DNA of 64,000 bases from assembly GCF_036370855.1 (NCBI RefSeq), contig NC_088112.1, forward strand, positions 19,150,469 through 19,214,468. Direction: 5' to 3'. The notes beneath the pieces are model-generated. The model ran no database searches. It worked only from the letters and a program-made list of their open reading frames with translations, and was not told where the DNA came from. Source of the stretch: Dromaius novaehollandiae (taxonomy: Eukaryota; Chordata; Aves; Casuariiformes; Dromaiidae). The position numbers and the translations under genes are program-made. Positions 26,846 through 38,889 of the stretch are shown here, piece by piece. Position 1 is the stretch's first letter. Each line of letters opens with the position of its first letter.

Positions 26846-26983
26846 ATAAAGCATTATGAAATTTATATATAGTTTCATGCAAAAACACCCCATGATTCCA
26901 GACACAAGAAAGCTCTGTCAGGCTCTATATGTATGCAAATCTCATCATCAGCCCATTCAGTGTCCATGTAAGGATATTTGCAT
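26796..26983. promoter_or_regulatory. Cluster of three perfect POU octamers with SOX/TCF-like sites
   Basis: The octamer ATGCAAAT occurs at 26796-26803 and 26933-26940, and in reverse (ATTTGCAT) at 26976-26983. The last is followed by agcaacaatctttgattt, which holds a SOX-like AACAAT and a TCF/LEF-like CTTTGAT. Three perfect octamers in 188 bp is far above the roughly one per 33 kb expected by chance on two strands. POU-class factors with SOX partners are typical of neural and stem-cell enhancers. The cluster overlaps the SMIM32 3' UTR and downstream flank, so SMIM32 is the obvious candidate target. Confidence 0.45.
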
Positions 26984-28299
26984 TAGCAACAATCTTTGAT
27001 TTGTGCATCTGGTGGAACTTGTACCCATGTTTACGAAACCGTAACATCAAACATAAAAACACAGTATGTTTACCTACGGCTCCACACTCAGAATATTAGT
27101 TTACTTTCCAGGCCCATTTCTCTCAACGGCTGCTGAAAATGTGTGGTAATGTAAAGGGAACCATGCCTGGTAGAGAGACAAAAATAAAAATGTTTATTTA
27201 GACTCTTGACTGTTATTCTGTTAAGGGTATTTTTCATGTTTTATTGCATCTTCAATCAGGTTTTAAATTACCAGCTATGTGAATCATTAAATACTTAAGG
27301 AACTTGTTTTCTACTTTCTTAAGCTACAAAGGAAATCATTCACCAAGGCACCGAACCAAAATAAGCAGGACGGGGAGAAGGAAGGAGAGAAAATAAACAT
27401 CATTAATAGTGTGTAAACTAATGGAAGGGGAGAACAGAGTGCCCTGAGCTTTATACAAAACTAGGTGACTTGTGGACAGCACGAATCAGTCAATAAGAGT
27501 AGCTGCTTTAATGAACAATATTATTTCCACTCCTTGATCCTTATACAAATCTAAAACAATTAGGAGCAAGCCTCAGGGATAGGGCAGTAGTTTGATGTAT
27601 TCAGCACTGATCGTTGCTGACAAAACACTGTTTTAGATTAATTACCAATCAGGTTTTGCTCCAAAAGCTATACAGAAAGCTCTGCTCAACCTCGTTATCT
27701 GACACGTTACTTTAAGGAAGGCAGATTTTTGGAAACTTGTAGTTACAGTCCCATAATTCCACATGAAACTGCACGAATACCAGAACTGTATTCATATTCC
27801 CCACAATCGGTGGGCAAAGGGTCACTTTTTCCACGATGGCACTCCATACAGCTGAACTGTAGATATTCACATATTTCAGCATGCAGTTCAAAAAACAATC
27901 TTTGCTCCAATTTATAAAATTTATGCTAGTGAAAGATCCATCAGAAGAATGGTGTTCGAGTCATAGCAGAAGCTGTGCCCCTTAATCCATTCTTAATATG
28001 CAGAGTACAGCAGAAATGCTGTGTGTATATATGCACATAACTTATTTACAACTTATTTAATCCAAATAAGAAGATTTTACAATGCAACCATATGCACATA
28101 CAGACTTGCCCCCAAACACACAGCCAAAACATGTATATGTGGAACCCTATTTGCAAGCTCTTTTACATGGAAAAACTTGCGCAGTTGATACACTTTCATG
28201 TTATTGTCTTGGTTATCGTGTTTCATTATGCTCAAATAGGTTAAGCTACTATAAAACAAGTTTTTCTTATTCCTCAATAGGTAGCCAATTTTTAAATCT
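26984..28299. other. Intergenic between SMIM32 and SMAD5, no gene recognised
   Basis: AT-rich non-coding DNA with no recognisable exon, RNA gene or repeat on either strand. It could include an extended SMIM32 3' UTR if the signal at 26817 is not used. Confidence 0.5.
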
Positions 28300-28460
28300 C
28301 AATCAAACCTAATTTGGTGTAATTACAAGTAATTACTCTAATGTAGAAATAGAGAAAATATTAAAGCTGTGTTTAGCTCGGCCCATTTTGAGTAAATCAA
28401 GTTTTATCAAATGAGCCAATTCTTATTCATTTTTAAGTAATTATAGCTTGTGTTCAGCTA
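28300..28460. promoter_or_regulatory. Paired GTAATTAC homeodomain palindromes; putative enhancer
   Basis: The word GTAATTACAAGTAATTAC (28319-28336) contains two identical 8-bp palindromes whose starts are exactly 10 bp apart, about one turn of the helix. A related gtaattata follows near 28438 and a cataatgag near 28467. TAATTA is the core for many homeodomain proteins. There is no open frame here. The function is inferred only from the motif pattern. Confidence 0.35.
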
Positions 28461-31400
28461 TCAGCCATAATGAGTTTGGTCTAAGAATTTCTACCGGCAA
28501 AAGCGTTAGAACCTTTAAAACATACATTGCATTGTACTGTACTTTACTTTTATTAAAATGTTCCTTTAATAAGATTAACTACAGAATAGTCCTATTTTTC
28601 CCAGGGTTTAATAGTCGGAGTAACACAACGAAAGAACCTGTCATGTTTACTGTGCTACCTGATTTATTGGGAAAACTTTTATGCAAGTCCTTTATTGCTC
28701 TCCTCAATACCCAAAATCATTTATTTCAGAAGAAACTTCTACTAATGACATTTTAACCAATGTTTGAAAGGTATGCATGGAAAACATGAGATATATTCTC
28801 TTTTATCAGGCCCAAAATTCAGGTAGGGCATTCACAATGGGCAAAACGCTGACTATAAAATCCACTTCGTGATCACAGACATTTATTCATGCATTATAAC
28901 TGACTTATTTGGTGCATGTCGTATTTGGATTCCCAAATGTAAACTTCATCCCTTCCCCTCACTTTCTGCAAGGCAATGTTTGCCCCAGGTATACAAACAC
29001 CATTTAAGTGTCTATAGCAAACCCCGCTTTCTCTATGAGCCTTTCGAAAAGCTGACAGACACTCACAGTCTGGCAAGAGCCCCCTGCACGATTGCTTCTC
29101 TTCGATGCAGACTTGAGGTCGGTAGGGTGAGATATGAAGGACAAGTTAAACCCTGGAAATCTAGGACACAGTGCTGTGAGAATTGATGTGGCTGGATTCA
29201 GAGGCTCTTAATTACATGCTTCCTTTTGGAGGATGAGTAGCTCCCATCATGCTTCGGAGAGCATTCGTACGCTTAAACACATCTAGGTGCTCTGCTGAAT
29301 CAGGATCTGTGTGTTAAACAAGGTCACAACGCTTCTTCCTCTGAGCCACGGAAATAACTCATTACTTCTACCTCGAAGTAATGTGACCTCTCGCATCTGA
29401 TGCGGCTCTTACTACAAATTACCCATGTTCCCTGCCACCACGTTAGATCACTGTAACATGCTGCACAACGGCATGATGCAGAAGCTGTGGCTACACCAGC
29501 ATGGTCGAGCTCACTGCATAAAAAAAGAGTAGCTCACCAAAAACAGATTAGACTAACACTCTGGTCTGTGCAAGTTTCTAGTAAGTTTGAGCTAATTTTA
29601 GGCTGTTTTAACTTTTTAGGCAGTGGATTTTCATGGCAATGTTGTTCCCTGAGCTATTGGTGGGCTGTAGGAGGCTTCTTCAGTGGGCAGTCATTTGTCT
29701 TTCTGCATTTCCCTTTCTCCCTGCCACCAAGCAAAAACCAGAAGAAAAAGTCAAATGTCTTCTACTGCTAGGGTGAGAGTGCCATGGCCATCACAACCGA
29801 CACCTGGAAGGAGAGAGTCATCTGTAGGACTCACAAGTCTGCCATAAACCACACAGCAAGGCAACAGGCAAAAGAAAAAGCTAAATATTTCATTTCTGCT
29901 TGGAACGCCTCAGGCTGGTAAGTGCACCGGCTCCGTACAGAAGAGCAGAAAACAAAGCTGAGCTCTGTGATCACGTTCTCAGACTGGGTGTCAAACCACA
30001 GGAGCCACAGCAATCTGCAACCACACTTGCTCTTATGAGTTCGCTGCTATTAGCATCTTCAAAAGAAATGAAAAGCACTTATCCCAGGACACCACTTCAG
30101 AACAGGAATGGGCAAGATGAAAGCTCCTCTTTTTCATTAAGAGAAGAGAGTGAAGGAGGGGGGTTAGACACTTCTCTAAATTTGTTAGTGAACTAAAAAA
30201 GAAAGTGAGCATTTAGTCACTTCTGAACTTGAGAAGAAGAATCTCCTTTGGAGATTCTTCTGGCCTTCCAGGCTTGCAAAGAGTGATTTCAATGAGCAGC
30301 AGCTGGAGAGGCTGCTCACAAGGTCCCCATCTCCTTGTGACACACAGCAGAGCTGGACCTGGCGTTGCACAGGGGCGCGTGGTCACACCGAGCACTGACG
30401 CCTTGATGGGAGGAGTTTCATGCTGCTCTGCCGCTACACAAAACAACGTCCCTCCCTGACTGCTGCTCTAACTACGGCCCTCATTTTCCTAAGCCTTTTG
30501 AAAATCAGTAGCTTTATATACCCAGTATTTGGAACATTTAAAACACCAACAGGTACATGAGACTGAAAAGATGAAAGGGAAATACAACTGGATTGTGTTC
30601 ACACTGCATTTGGCTTTAAGTGTTTGTCCTCCCTTCCTTTCGAGTCTTAGCATCTAAGTCCCTAAGCAAGTACATAAACTATAGGTATACGCAAAGAGAT
30701 TTGGGTTAAATCCATACAGAAAGTCTCCAGGGCAGCAAGCTACACGCTGTCAAATCTCTGCAAATTCCCCCCCCCCCCCCCCCCGATATTTACCTTTCTG
30801 ACGATATCACAAATTCTTCTCTGTGGTACTGAGCATTTGTAGAAGAAGGAACTTGACTTTCATCAGTGAATAATCTCCATGGACACAATCTGTTCACTCC
30901 TAGAAGCTCCACTTTCAGGCTCATGGGAGTACATTTACCTCTAATCTTACTGGACCCTTAAGAAGATTTCTTCACATAAAGACCATTTTCAGCGTGAGAC
31001 TTCACCAGAGGCTTGAAATCTCACAACCAAGTCTCACGATACAAGTCTCCACTTGGCTCTTACAGAAACATGCCTATTTTATCTTGCATTTTCTCTAAAA
31101 GTTTCTCCACTCCAAATATAAAAAGTCTAAATCATCTACCCACTGCAGAGCTTGACAGGCTCATGAGGTTGCTGAGGGTAGTTTCTAGATCTAAGAGATT
31201 TCAGAAAAAGGTTTCACACGAATGACTGGATTACACAGCACTTCGTGTTATGCAGTCCTGGAAATAATTATGTTGTTTACAATAACAGATTTGAGACTTC
31301 AAAAAGTGAATGGAAAACAGTTGTTTATAAAGAACAAAACAGAACTGCCCTTAGAACAAAATAGCTATCAACTTAAAAATGTTTTAGAGTGTTTTATGGG

Positions 31401-33190
31401 AAAGGAGGTGTGGGCATTTAGCTTCTTTTCCTTCAAGATACAAGTCTACAACTATGCCTAGCATGCTACACTAATCACACTACTAACCCGGAGAGGCTGA
31501 CAAGGAGTATGCCTGTCTCCTCTTATTTAGTGAGGAGAATGACTGATAGAGGCAAAAAAAGCAAAACCTAAAATCAAAGTCTGCAAGAAACATTGCCACT
31601 CTACCCAACCTAGCATTCAGGGTTAACCGAGGTGACCTCCTGTAAGGAGCAGGAATACAAAATGCAGCACTGAATCCCCTCGTCTCTTTTCTCTGCAGGA
31701 ATAGTCAAATTTTTTAGGGCTTGTCCTTCTGTGGGCATGTGTAGGTAGTGGTTGTACTTATGTTATTTAAGTAGGTTTATTCCTGACCATGAGTTTGAAT
31801 TTTATGTTCTTTTAGAAGACTTAGCAAGCTGAGAAAATAAATGAATAGAAAGAGAGAGATTTCACATTAATTTGCTAATTTGTATGAAAACTACCTACTA
31901 TTTTGTCTTTACTAGACTCTTACCTTGTCTTATCTACCCTACATCGCCAATGCAGGGTAAGAGCTCCTACAGCATTTACATGCCACTGCCAGTTTCCCCC
32001 AAAAACTACCACCCTCTGGAACAGCAAAGTCCCTAATAATGAGAGTGTCCCTTCGACGATGGCAGTGTCCCACGTCAAAACCAACTCACACCTTGAGCAG
32101 GAGGTAGGTGGGCTCCACAGGACGTATGGCAATGCAGCCACCCCACCACCACTCTCTGAACATGTTGCTTTACTTCTTCCTTCCTGCTTGTTTTCACTCC
32201 AGCTTAGCACCAGTAAGCACCAGTCAGACAGCAAACACGGCCAGTCAATACAGAGGTCAAGAATTAAATACAGCACCGATCAGCCAGGGAGGTAACTACT
32301 GTTCTCAAAGCCGATCTCACTTGCTAGCAGCTTCCCCAGTCACATATATCTGAGGGAAACATTGTGCCTTGCACAGCAAAAATTCTGGGTAAGAGATAAT
32401 CTAACACTGTCCTTTCATTATTTCGTATGATGCTCTGTAGATCTGTCTCCTCGTTTCTTGTAGTGAACAGAATACTTTTGGTGTTCGCAAGCAGAGTGCC
32501 TTTAAAAGAGAATTATGCAGGACTGTAAAACTGTATTTATTAAGAATTTTGTTTTCCTCCATCTCTGTGCTTTTGAAAGCATTATTTTCATTAAAGAAAC
32601 TGCGATTACCAATACTCTACACAGGTAATGATACTAAGGACATGTCACACAGAAAATGTGAAATATTTAAAATGCACAAGTGACAAAAATCTCCCTGTAC
32701 ACATAGATGAGATAGTTATTTTCCATTTAGAATATTTTTCTTTTCTTTAAAATTATATCATTTGATGAAGAAAAATGTACATCACTAACCAGAATAATCA
32801 AATTACTTTCAAAGGTCAGCAAAATTATATTTGTAAAAACCAAACGTTTTCTTTTCACACTAGAAATTCAGCTTAATAAGTTCCCTCATACTCATTAGGG
32901 GAAGATAATTTTGCATAAGACAAGCAACTTCAGCACATTTTTTAAGTTGTATTTTGAAGCAACCTAAATAAAAATACCAGAAGCCTTCGCATCAGGGATC
33001 ATCTCTTTGTTGAGCGTTTGTACAACGCCTACCTCTACTCAGTCTTCACTCAGGGCTACGAATTCCAGGCAACAATGCAGTACAAGTATTATTGTTCATT
33101 AAATAAAATAGAGGTTGAGGTTCAAGGATTCAAAGAAAAAAATAGACAAGAATACCTACAGTTAAAATAATACTTCAGAAGTAATAAAAC
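28461..33190. other. Intergenic, no gene recognised
   Basis: No exon or RNA gene was recognised. Notable items are a run of 18 C at 30767-30784 and chance open frames of up to 130 codons (for example 31903-32295) in GC-richer patches. No repeat family could be named. Confidence 0.5.
30767..30784. repeat. C18 homopolymer
   Basis: An uninterrupted run of 18 C on the + strand (G18 on the - strand), flanked by ordinary DNA. Length is likely to vary between individuals and between sequencing methods. Confidence 0.95.
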
Positions 33191-33199
33191 CAAAATCCA

Positions 33200-33300
33200 G
33201 AGGTTCTGGAAGAGCGGTAAGACTGTGGGATTAAATCCTGGCTTCACTGAAGTTAGCAGCAAAACTTCCATCGATTTGGAGAGGGCTAGAAAGATTGAAA
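33200..33300 (+). repeat. Ancient amniote repeat remnant
   Basis: The stretch attaaatcctggcttcactg followed by aagtt, gcaaaacttccat and gatttggag resembles an old repeat widespread in birds and reptiles, recalled as aaatcctggcccca, ttgaagtcaatgg, caaaactcccattga. It is heavily diverged, and the family name is not certain. Confidence 0.4.
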
Positions 33301-36300
33301 GCACAAGAAAGCTCCTGATGCAACTGTGCTAGAAACTCTCTGGCTGGCAGATTAGTCCGCCTACACTCATTGCAAGGTTTCTTGTAGCTTGACCTTTACA
33401 GCACCTAATACTTTACACTCATAAAGTATGTCTATTTGCAAAATTACCTAAGCTACATTTAACTATCTAGTTTGAGCAGAGGTAGCAATGAGCCAGGGCA
33501 GCATGAAATTCAGTTATCCAGCTATTAGAGTTTATCAAACCCCCAGTCCCAGAGCTGTCAGTACAGACCTGCTCACAAGGATCGCCCAGCACTAACCTTT
33601 TGTGCCACATCAGGTGCCACCACTGTGCAAACTGGACACACAACATGGCCATGAGGCTGGCTCCCGGCCGTCTCTAGAACAGATGATTACCAATCCAGCA
33701 TGAAATTAAAGTAGCACTGAAAAAAAACCCGATATCTTGTCTAGCGTACTCCATTAGGATAGCATCCCTACCTCCAAATTTCTGGAATGAAGTTTTAGAC
33801 TGAATTTTCATCAGTCCAATGTGGTGTGCAGTAGTTGCAACATTTTATCTAGAGTCCTGCATTCCCTACAACCACACATTTACTGTTTAAATGAACTTAA
33901 GGCTCAGACATACCGTTAGAAGCAGAGAATATGAAGACTAAGAGTATTGTAAAGCCTGCCTCCCCTTGTGTTTTTACTCAGAGCTAGAAATATTGCTTTA
34001 ATCTTCAGAAATGTTTGTGCAGCACATTTGAACACATGGCCCTATAAGGCAATTCACAAGAATAATATATTCAAGAAGAATTTGGTGCAAACTGCCTGGA
34101 AAACATTAAAAACACTGAAAAACCTATCACATAGCTATTTTCAGAGTTTGCACTCAGGCCAAGATCTCTTTCATTAAGTCTTGCTCCCTTTTTTAATGTG
34201 AATTTGCCAGTACAACTCAAATCAGCTAAAGGCTTAAAGATAATAGATACCTTCAGGTCTAGTCCTTTAACAGTGCTGGACTTTGGAGCCCTCTCAGGGT
34301 GGTTTTAGAAGAATATTGCTAATATAGAAACACAGGACAGAGGAAAAGCCAGACTGGGTGTTTTAGTCTATCTGCACCAACTGCTAGCATATATACAGCA
34401 CATGATATGCCATTTTTTGCCATTTTTCCCAGGGCTTCAGAATCATCTCACGAGCAAGCAGCTCAGCACAGATTTTCTGCACAGAATGAGTGTCCTACAC
34501 ACATGCCCCACGAGAAGTTACATGGTCAGGAGCACACTACCAGTCCCCTCCATTTGGGTGAGGGACAACACATATCAAAAGAGGCAAAAGGAACAGATAT
34601 TTCAGAACAAAGTTTCTGTCAAGTCTAAAAAGGCCTTTGCTTGGGCTTGCAGGACTTGGAAAGTCATAGAAAAGAACAACTGACTTGAAGAATGGGGTGA
34701 AGCAGTGAGACATTAGGGCTCAAAGAGAATTGGCCGTTCAGTGGATTTGGTGATGGTTTTACATGGTAGGTATTAATAATCCTCCAAAATTTAGTTTCTA
34801 TTTTGACTTCAGCTGTTCCCAGAAGTACAATAGTAAGTCTGGAGATAAGTACAAGACAGATTTCACAAGGCTTATACCTCTGCTCTGGATTGAGTAGGGT
34901 GCATTTTTTTAATCTAAGCAAGCTACTTTGCAGTACGCAGCTTTCATCTGTTTTGCTAATAGATTCAGCAATGGTTGGAGTGAGAATTCATAGCATAGAG
35001 CAGCAGTAAACCATCTTGTCACCTCTGTTATGCTTGCATCAAAAATGCACAGCATGACATTACTCAGAAGTCTATACACAGACACTAAAACAAAGGGGAA
35101 TGATTGTGTTGAACGTTATCGACTTGGAGTGCTGCAGCTGGCTGACCACAAAATGCCAATCAGAATAAATCAATTTCTCACCAATATTCATCAAGCAGTA
35201 AGATGATATGGTATCTAAATGCATGTACGTTTAACTGAGTGGGTAAGTTACAGGTGCCTTGGGGCTTTTTCAGAAATGGCCTTTAGCACACAGAAGAAGA
35301 CAGCTTACTCTGCATCCCAAGTCAGATGATTAACACTGCTTATGATTTAAAGGGAATATCAGAGCCAATGTCATCACCCAGTGTGGTCCAATTTTTTTCT
35401 TCTTCTCTTCTAAACTGCAGCAAGTGTCTGAAAAATGTGCCAAGTCTGCAGTGTAACTTTGCAATAATAGAAGATGGAATAAATTAAAATCCAGATTCTG
35501 CACTGACTTGTCACACCTCTCGCCATATGGTCAGTGCTCTTTCAGAACTTAACACAATAAAACATGACACCATTCCCCTCCATATCTCAGATGACAAGCT
35601 TTAAGTGAGAAATTCAGTGATATGAGTAAGCAATTAAAGAGACAAGCTCCCTAGACAAAATTCATTGATGAGTTATTTAGCTTTTGTAGGAAAAAGAAAG
35701 ATGCTGATAAAGGGAATGGGAAAGGGGGTAAACTTTTTTTTTTTTTTTTTTTTTTTTTTGGTCAGCTAAGCTTTAAATCATATAGGCAAAAATACTGAAT
35801 TTGGCAGGTTAAATGGAAACTCAGTATTTCCGTGCGGCAAAGTGCTCACTTAATGCAAGCTATTCAGAAACGCCTGATTTAGTGCACTGACTTGACATTC
35901 CAGATGATCACCAATATCCTGATGAATTGACCCACACACAAACCGCACCAATCAGATCAGAGTATTTATAGCAAAAGTATTTTTCCAAATTTTCCTCAGC
36001 TTCTTCGGAACAGTTTTCTAGATGAGGAGGATTTCTAGGAATGATGTCAGAGAAGGCAAGGTCCTCAGCCAGGACAAGGCACCTTTCAGAACAAGAACAA
36101 CTGATCTCTCCAGCCACAGGGTATAGGAAACTCCATGTTAATTACTTTAAATGCCAGTTAGACATTTTTCTCTCTCCCCATACTAAAAAAAAAAAAAGAA
36201 AAAAAAAGTAGCTGCTGACTCATTTAACACAGAATGCAGGGTTGTTGGTGTGTTTTTTGGGGGGGTTATGGGGGAGATAGGGAGGAGAGGAGGGTTTTGA

Positions 36301-37867
36301 CCCAAGCTTCCCCCCCTTCAGAACAAAACATAAATGAAGAATTTTACTGCTGACTTTAGATTACTACACACAAAGATGTAGTTACCCGCTATTACAATAC
36401 TCCTACGTTGTCCAGATGGAAAGGCTAGTAAGATTAACAAAACCTCAACTCTACAAAGTCGTGTTTTAAAGTTTTAACAACTATACTTTAAAAAAACAAA
36501 CAAACAAAAAAAAAAAAACAAAAAAAACCCCCAAAACTATTAGAAGGCTGTTAACACAAGGCTACCTAAAACTTCTGGACCAAACCCCAAATACTCAACC
36601 CTTTAGACGAAATTCTGGTTAAACAACAGCAAAAGAAATTTAAAGTAACCTAAATAGCCCAATCCAGGGAAGAAGTTCATATACAAAAAGAAGTTGCCGC
36701 AGAGAACTTCTGAACTTTACTCCTCCAAAAATTTCCATTAAGGAGTTTCAAGTTTATTGGTATTTCCAGGAGAAAGTAAGCTAGCAATTTTACACTTTCA
36801 AAATGAAATATTCAGCTTTGCTGTACTTTTAAATGACAAACAGATGATAGCCAACAAGCCACTGCAACACTGTTAATTTGAGATGTTCCTCAATTGCAAA
36901 TAAGTCTGTATCATCTAGGCAGTATTGTTATAGTAAGTCTTATTCAAATTTTCCATGGCAATCATCATTTTGGAAGCAAGAATGTCAAAACACAGCATCA
37001 GAAGCGAAAAATAAGAAGTCATCATTCTTTCCTTTCTTTCTCCCTTGCATCTCCCATCTCATCCAAAACCAGGCAAGCCATTGGAGAAAAGAAATTGCTT
37101 ACATACAGCTAAACATACAAAATCTAAAGGGAAAGAGTCTTAGAAAGGACAGGGAGAAGAGCAACACATTTCCTGGCTTCAAGATGGAGAGAAATTGTGA
37201 TGTTTAAGGTGTGACAGTGTCCTACAGTACTTAGCATAAGCAGACTACTTAACAGTCTGGGATAATTTATCATTACACTTCATGTTCTCTGGGAAGATCT
37301 TTCTGATCCTGATCCACATCATCTCAAAAATTTAGTATAAAAGAACCATCACTTAGAAGAACCATAAAAGCTAAACTTCTTTAAATAGGCCTGTTCTTAA
37401 AATACTTTTGAATTGAACACTGCTTCAACATATATTAAGAGGACAGTAGGTGTATGGTAACAGCAAGAAGGCTGGAACATGCATTTGCTGTATTATCCTT
37501 GAACCATTTTTTCAAAATAGCACACTGAGAATGGCAAAAACACCTAAGCCTTCTGTACCTGAGTGATCAGATGCTCCTTAGCAAAGTAGTGTGGTCACAA
37601 ACAAAATTAATTATATCCACAGGAAAAAAATAATGAGTATTACAGAGAAATTAAGGAAAAAGCTATATGCAGTATTACTACGAGGTGGTAGTCCACTAGA
37701 CAAATTAAGTCTCCAAACAGGAAGTACAGACAAGATCAATCACCTTGTATCAGCTTTGCTTCAGCTTTGCACTAATTAATCAAATTTTTCCTTCCTGTTG
37801 CTCTTATATGGACTGACAAATCCCTGTGGAAATGGAACCCTGGGTGTCCCTTAGTAACTAAAAGCAA
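33301..37867. other. Intergenic or distal 3' flank of SMAD5; simple repeats
   Basis: No exon was recognised. The region holds a T26 tract at 35734-35759, A-rich runs at 36184-36208 and 36488-36527, and a G-rich patch at 36256-36295. The right part could be covered by the longest SMAD5 transcripts if a poly(A) signal at 37868-37873 or beyond is used. Confidence 0.45.
35734..35759. repeat. Poly(T) tract, 26 T
   Basis: Simple run of 26 T on the + strand (A26 on the - strand) after a G-rich word. No retroposon body was recognised on either side. Confidence 0.95.
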
Positions 37868-38889
37868 TTTATTATTTCTTGTACAATATTGTGCATTTCA
37901 CAAATACAAACAGAAACCACAGACAACAAATTTTTCATTTGAATTTTTTAGAGAATAAGATAACACATAAGCAAGCTCTTCTATAAAGTATCCCATTTCA
38001 GATGTAATTTAGGTCTGATTTCTAGATGAATTTCGGCAGATAATTGACTTCATGTTGTGCCCTTCCTTACCTTGCATTTGCTGGGAAGAGTCCACAGTGA
38101 GTATACAAGATCTCTCTGGCACAACTAATCCCATCACCAACATAAACAAAATTAAAATCACAAAGTTAAGTATTTTTGTACTCATTCCACAAAAAAAGAA
38201 GGAATTTCTCTTAATTTGTGCGCTCCTCCCTTAAAAAAAAAAAATACTATTTCATCCTCTACTTATTTCTGTAATACCTAGATAAGCAAGAAACAAATTT
38301 TCTCCCCCTCAGTCTTAAAAAGTTAGGATAACACACAGTAAGAGGAGGTCACTAAAAAGGTCTTAAATTTCCATTTTGTTTTAATGGTACTTGAGTTCCA
38401 ATACAGCCTTCATTTCAGTAAAAAGCCATCAGTCAATTTAAAGTTCTACACATACGGTGATTGTTTTTTAAAAAGGTTATGGCTAGCCACAGTATAAAAA
38501 CTCCCAGTCACCCCCGAAACACGTTAGCAAGAGACCTGCTAAAGTCTTACAGATACACTTTTTTTGTACTACTGATTTAACTCTTTTTGCCAAAACCAGA
38601 AAATTGATTTTGTTAGTGGGAACCAAATTTTTGCTTGGTTGTATTCTACAAGCCCAACTAAAAAGAACACATTAAATTAACAAAGTAAGTTAGTCTCTGT
38701 TTCTTAGCACTGTGGCTTTTGTGTTGCCAAAAACCTATGGAAAACTATCTAAACATGACTAGATCACATGTATGCAGACAAATATGCACACAGCAAGACA
38801 TCAGCACTGAGTTCCAAGGAGAGTTGATGAGTCAACCCTTGAACACAAACCTGTTCGAGACACATACAGAGTTACAGATAAAGAAAATC

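Noticed and set aside
31903-32295. 130-codon + frame and an overlapping 118-codon - frame
   Set aside because: Overlapping frames on both strands, no family resemblance, and no promoter or poly(A) logic.
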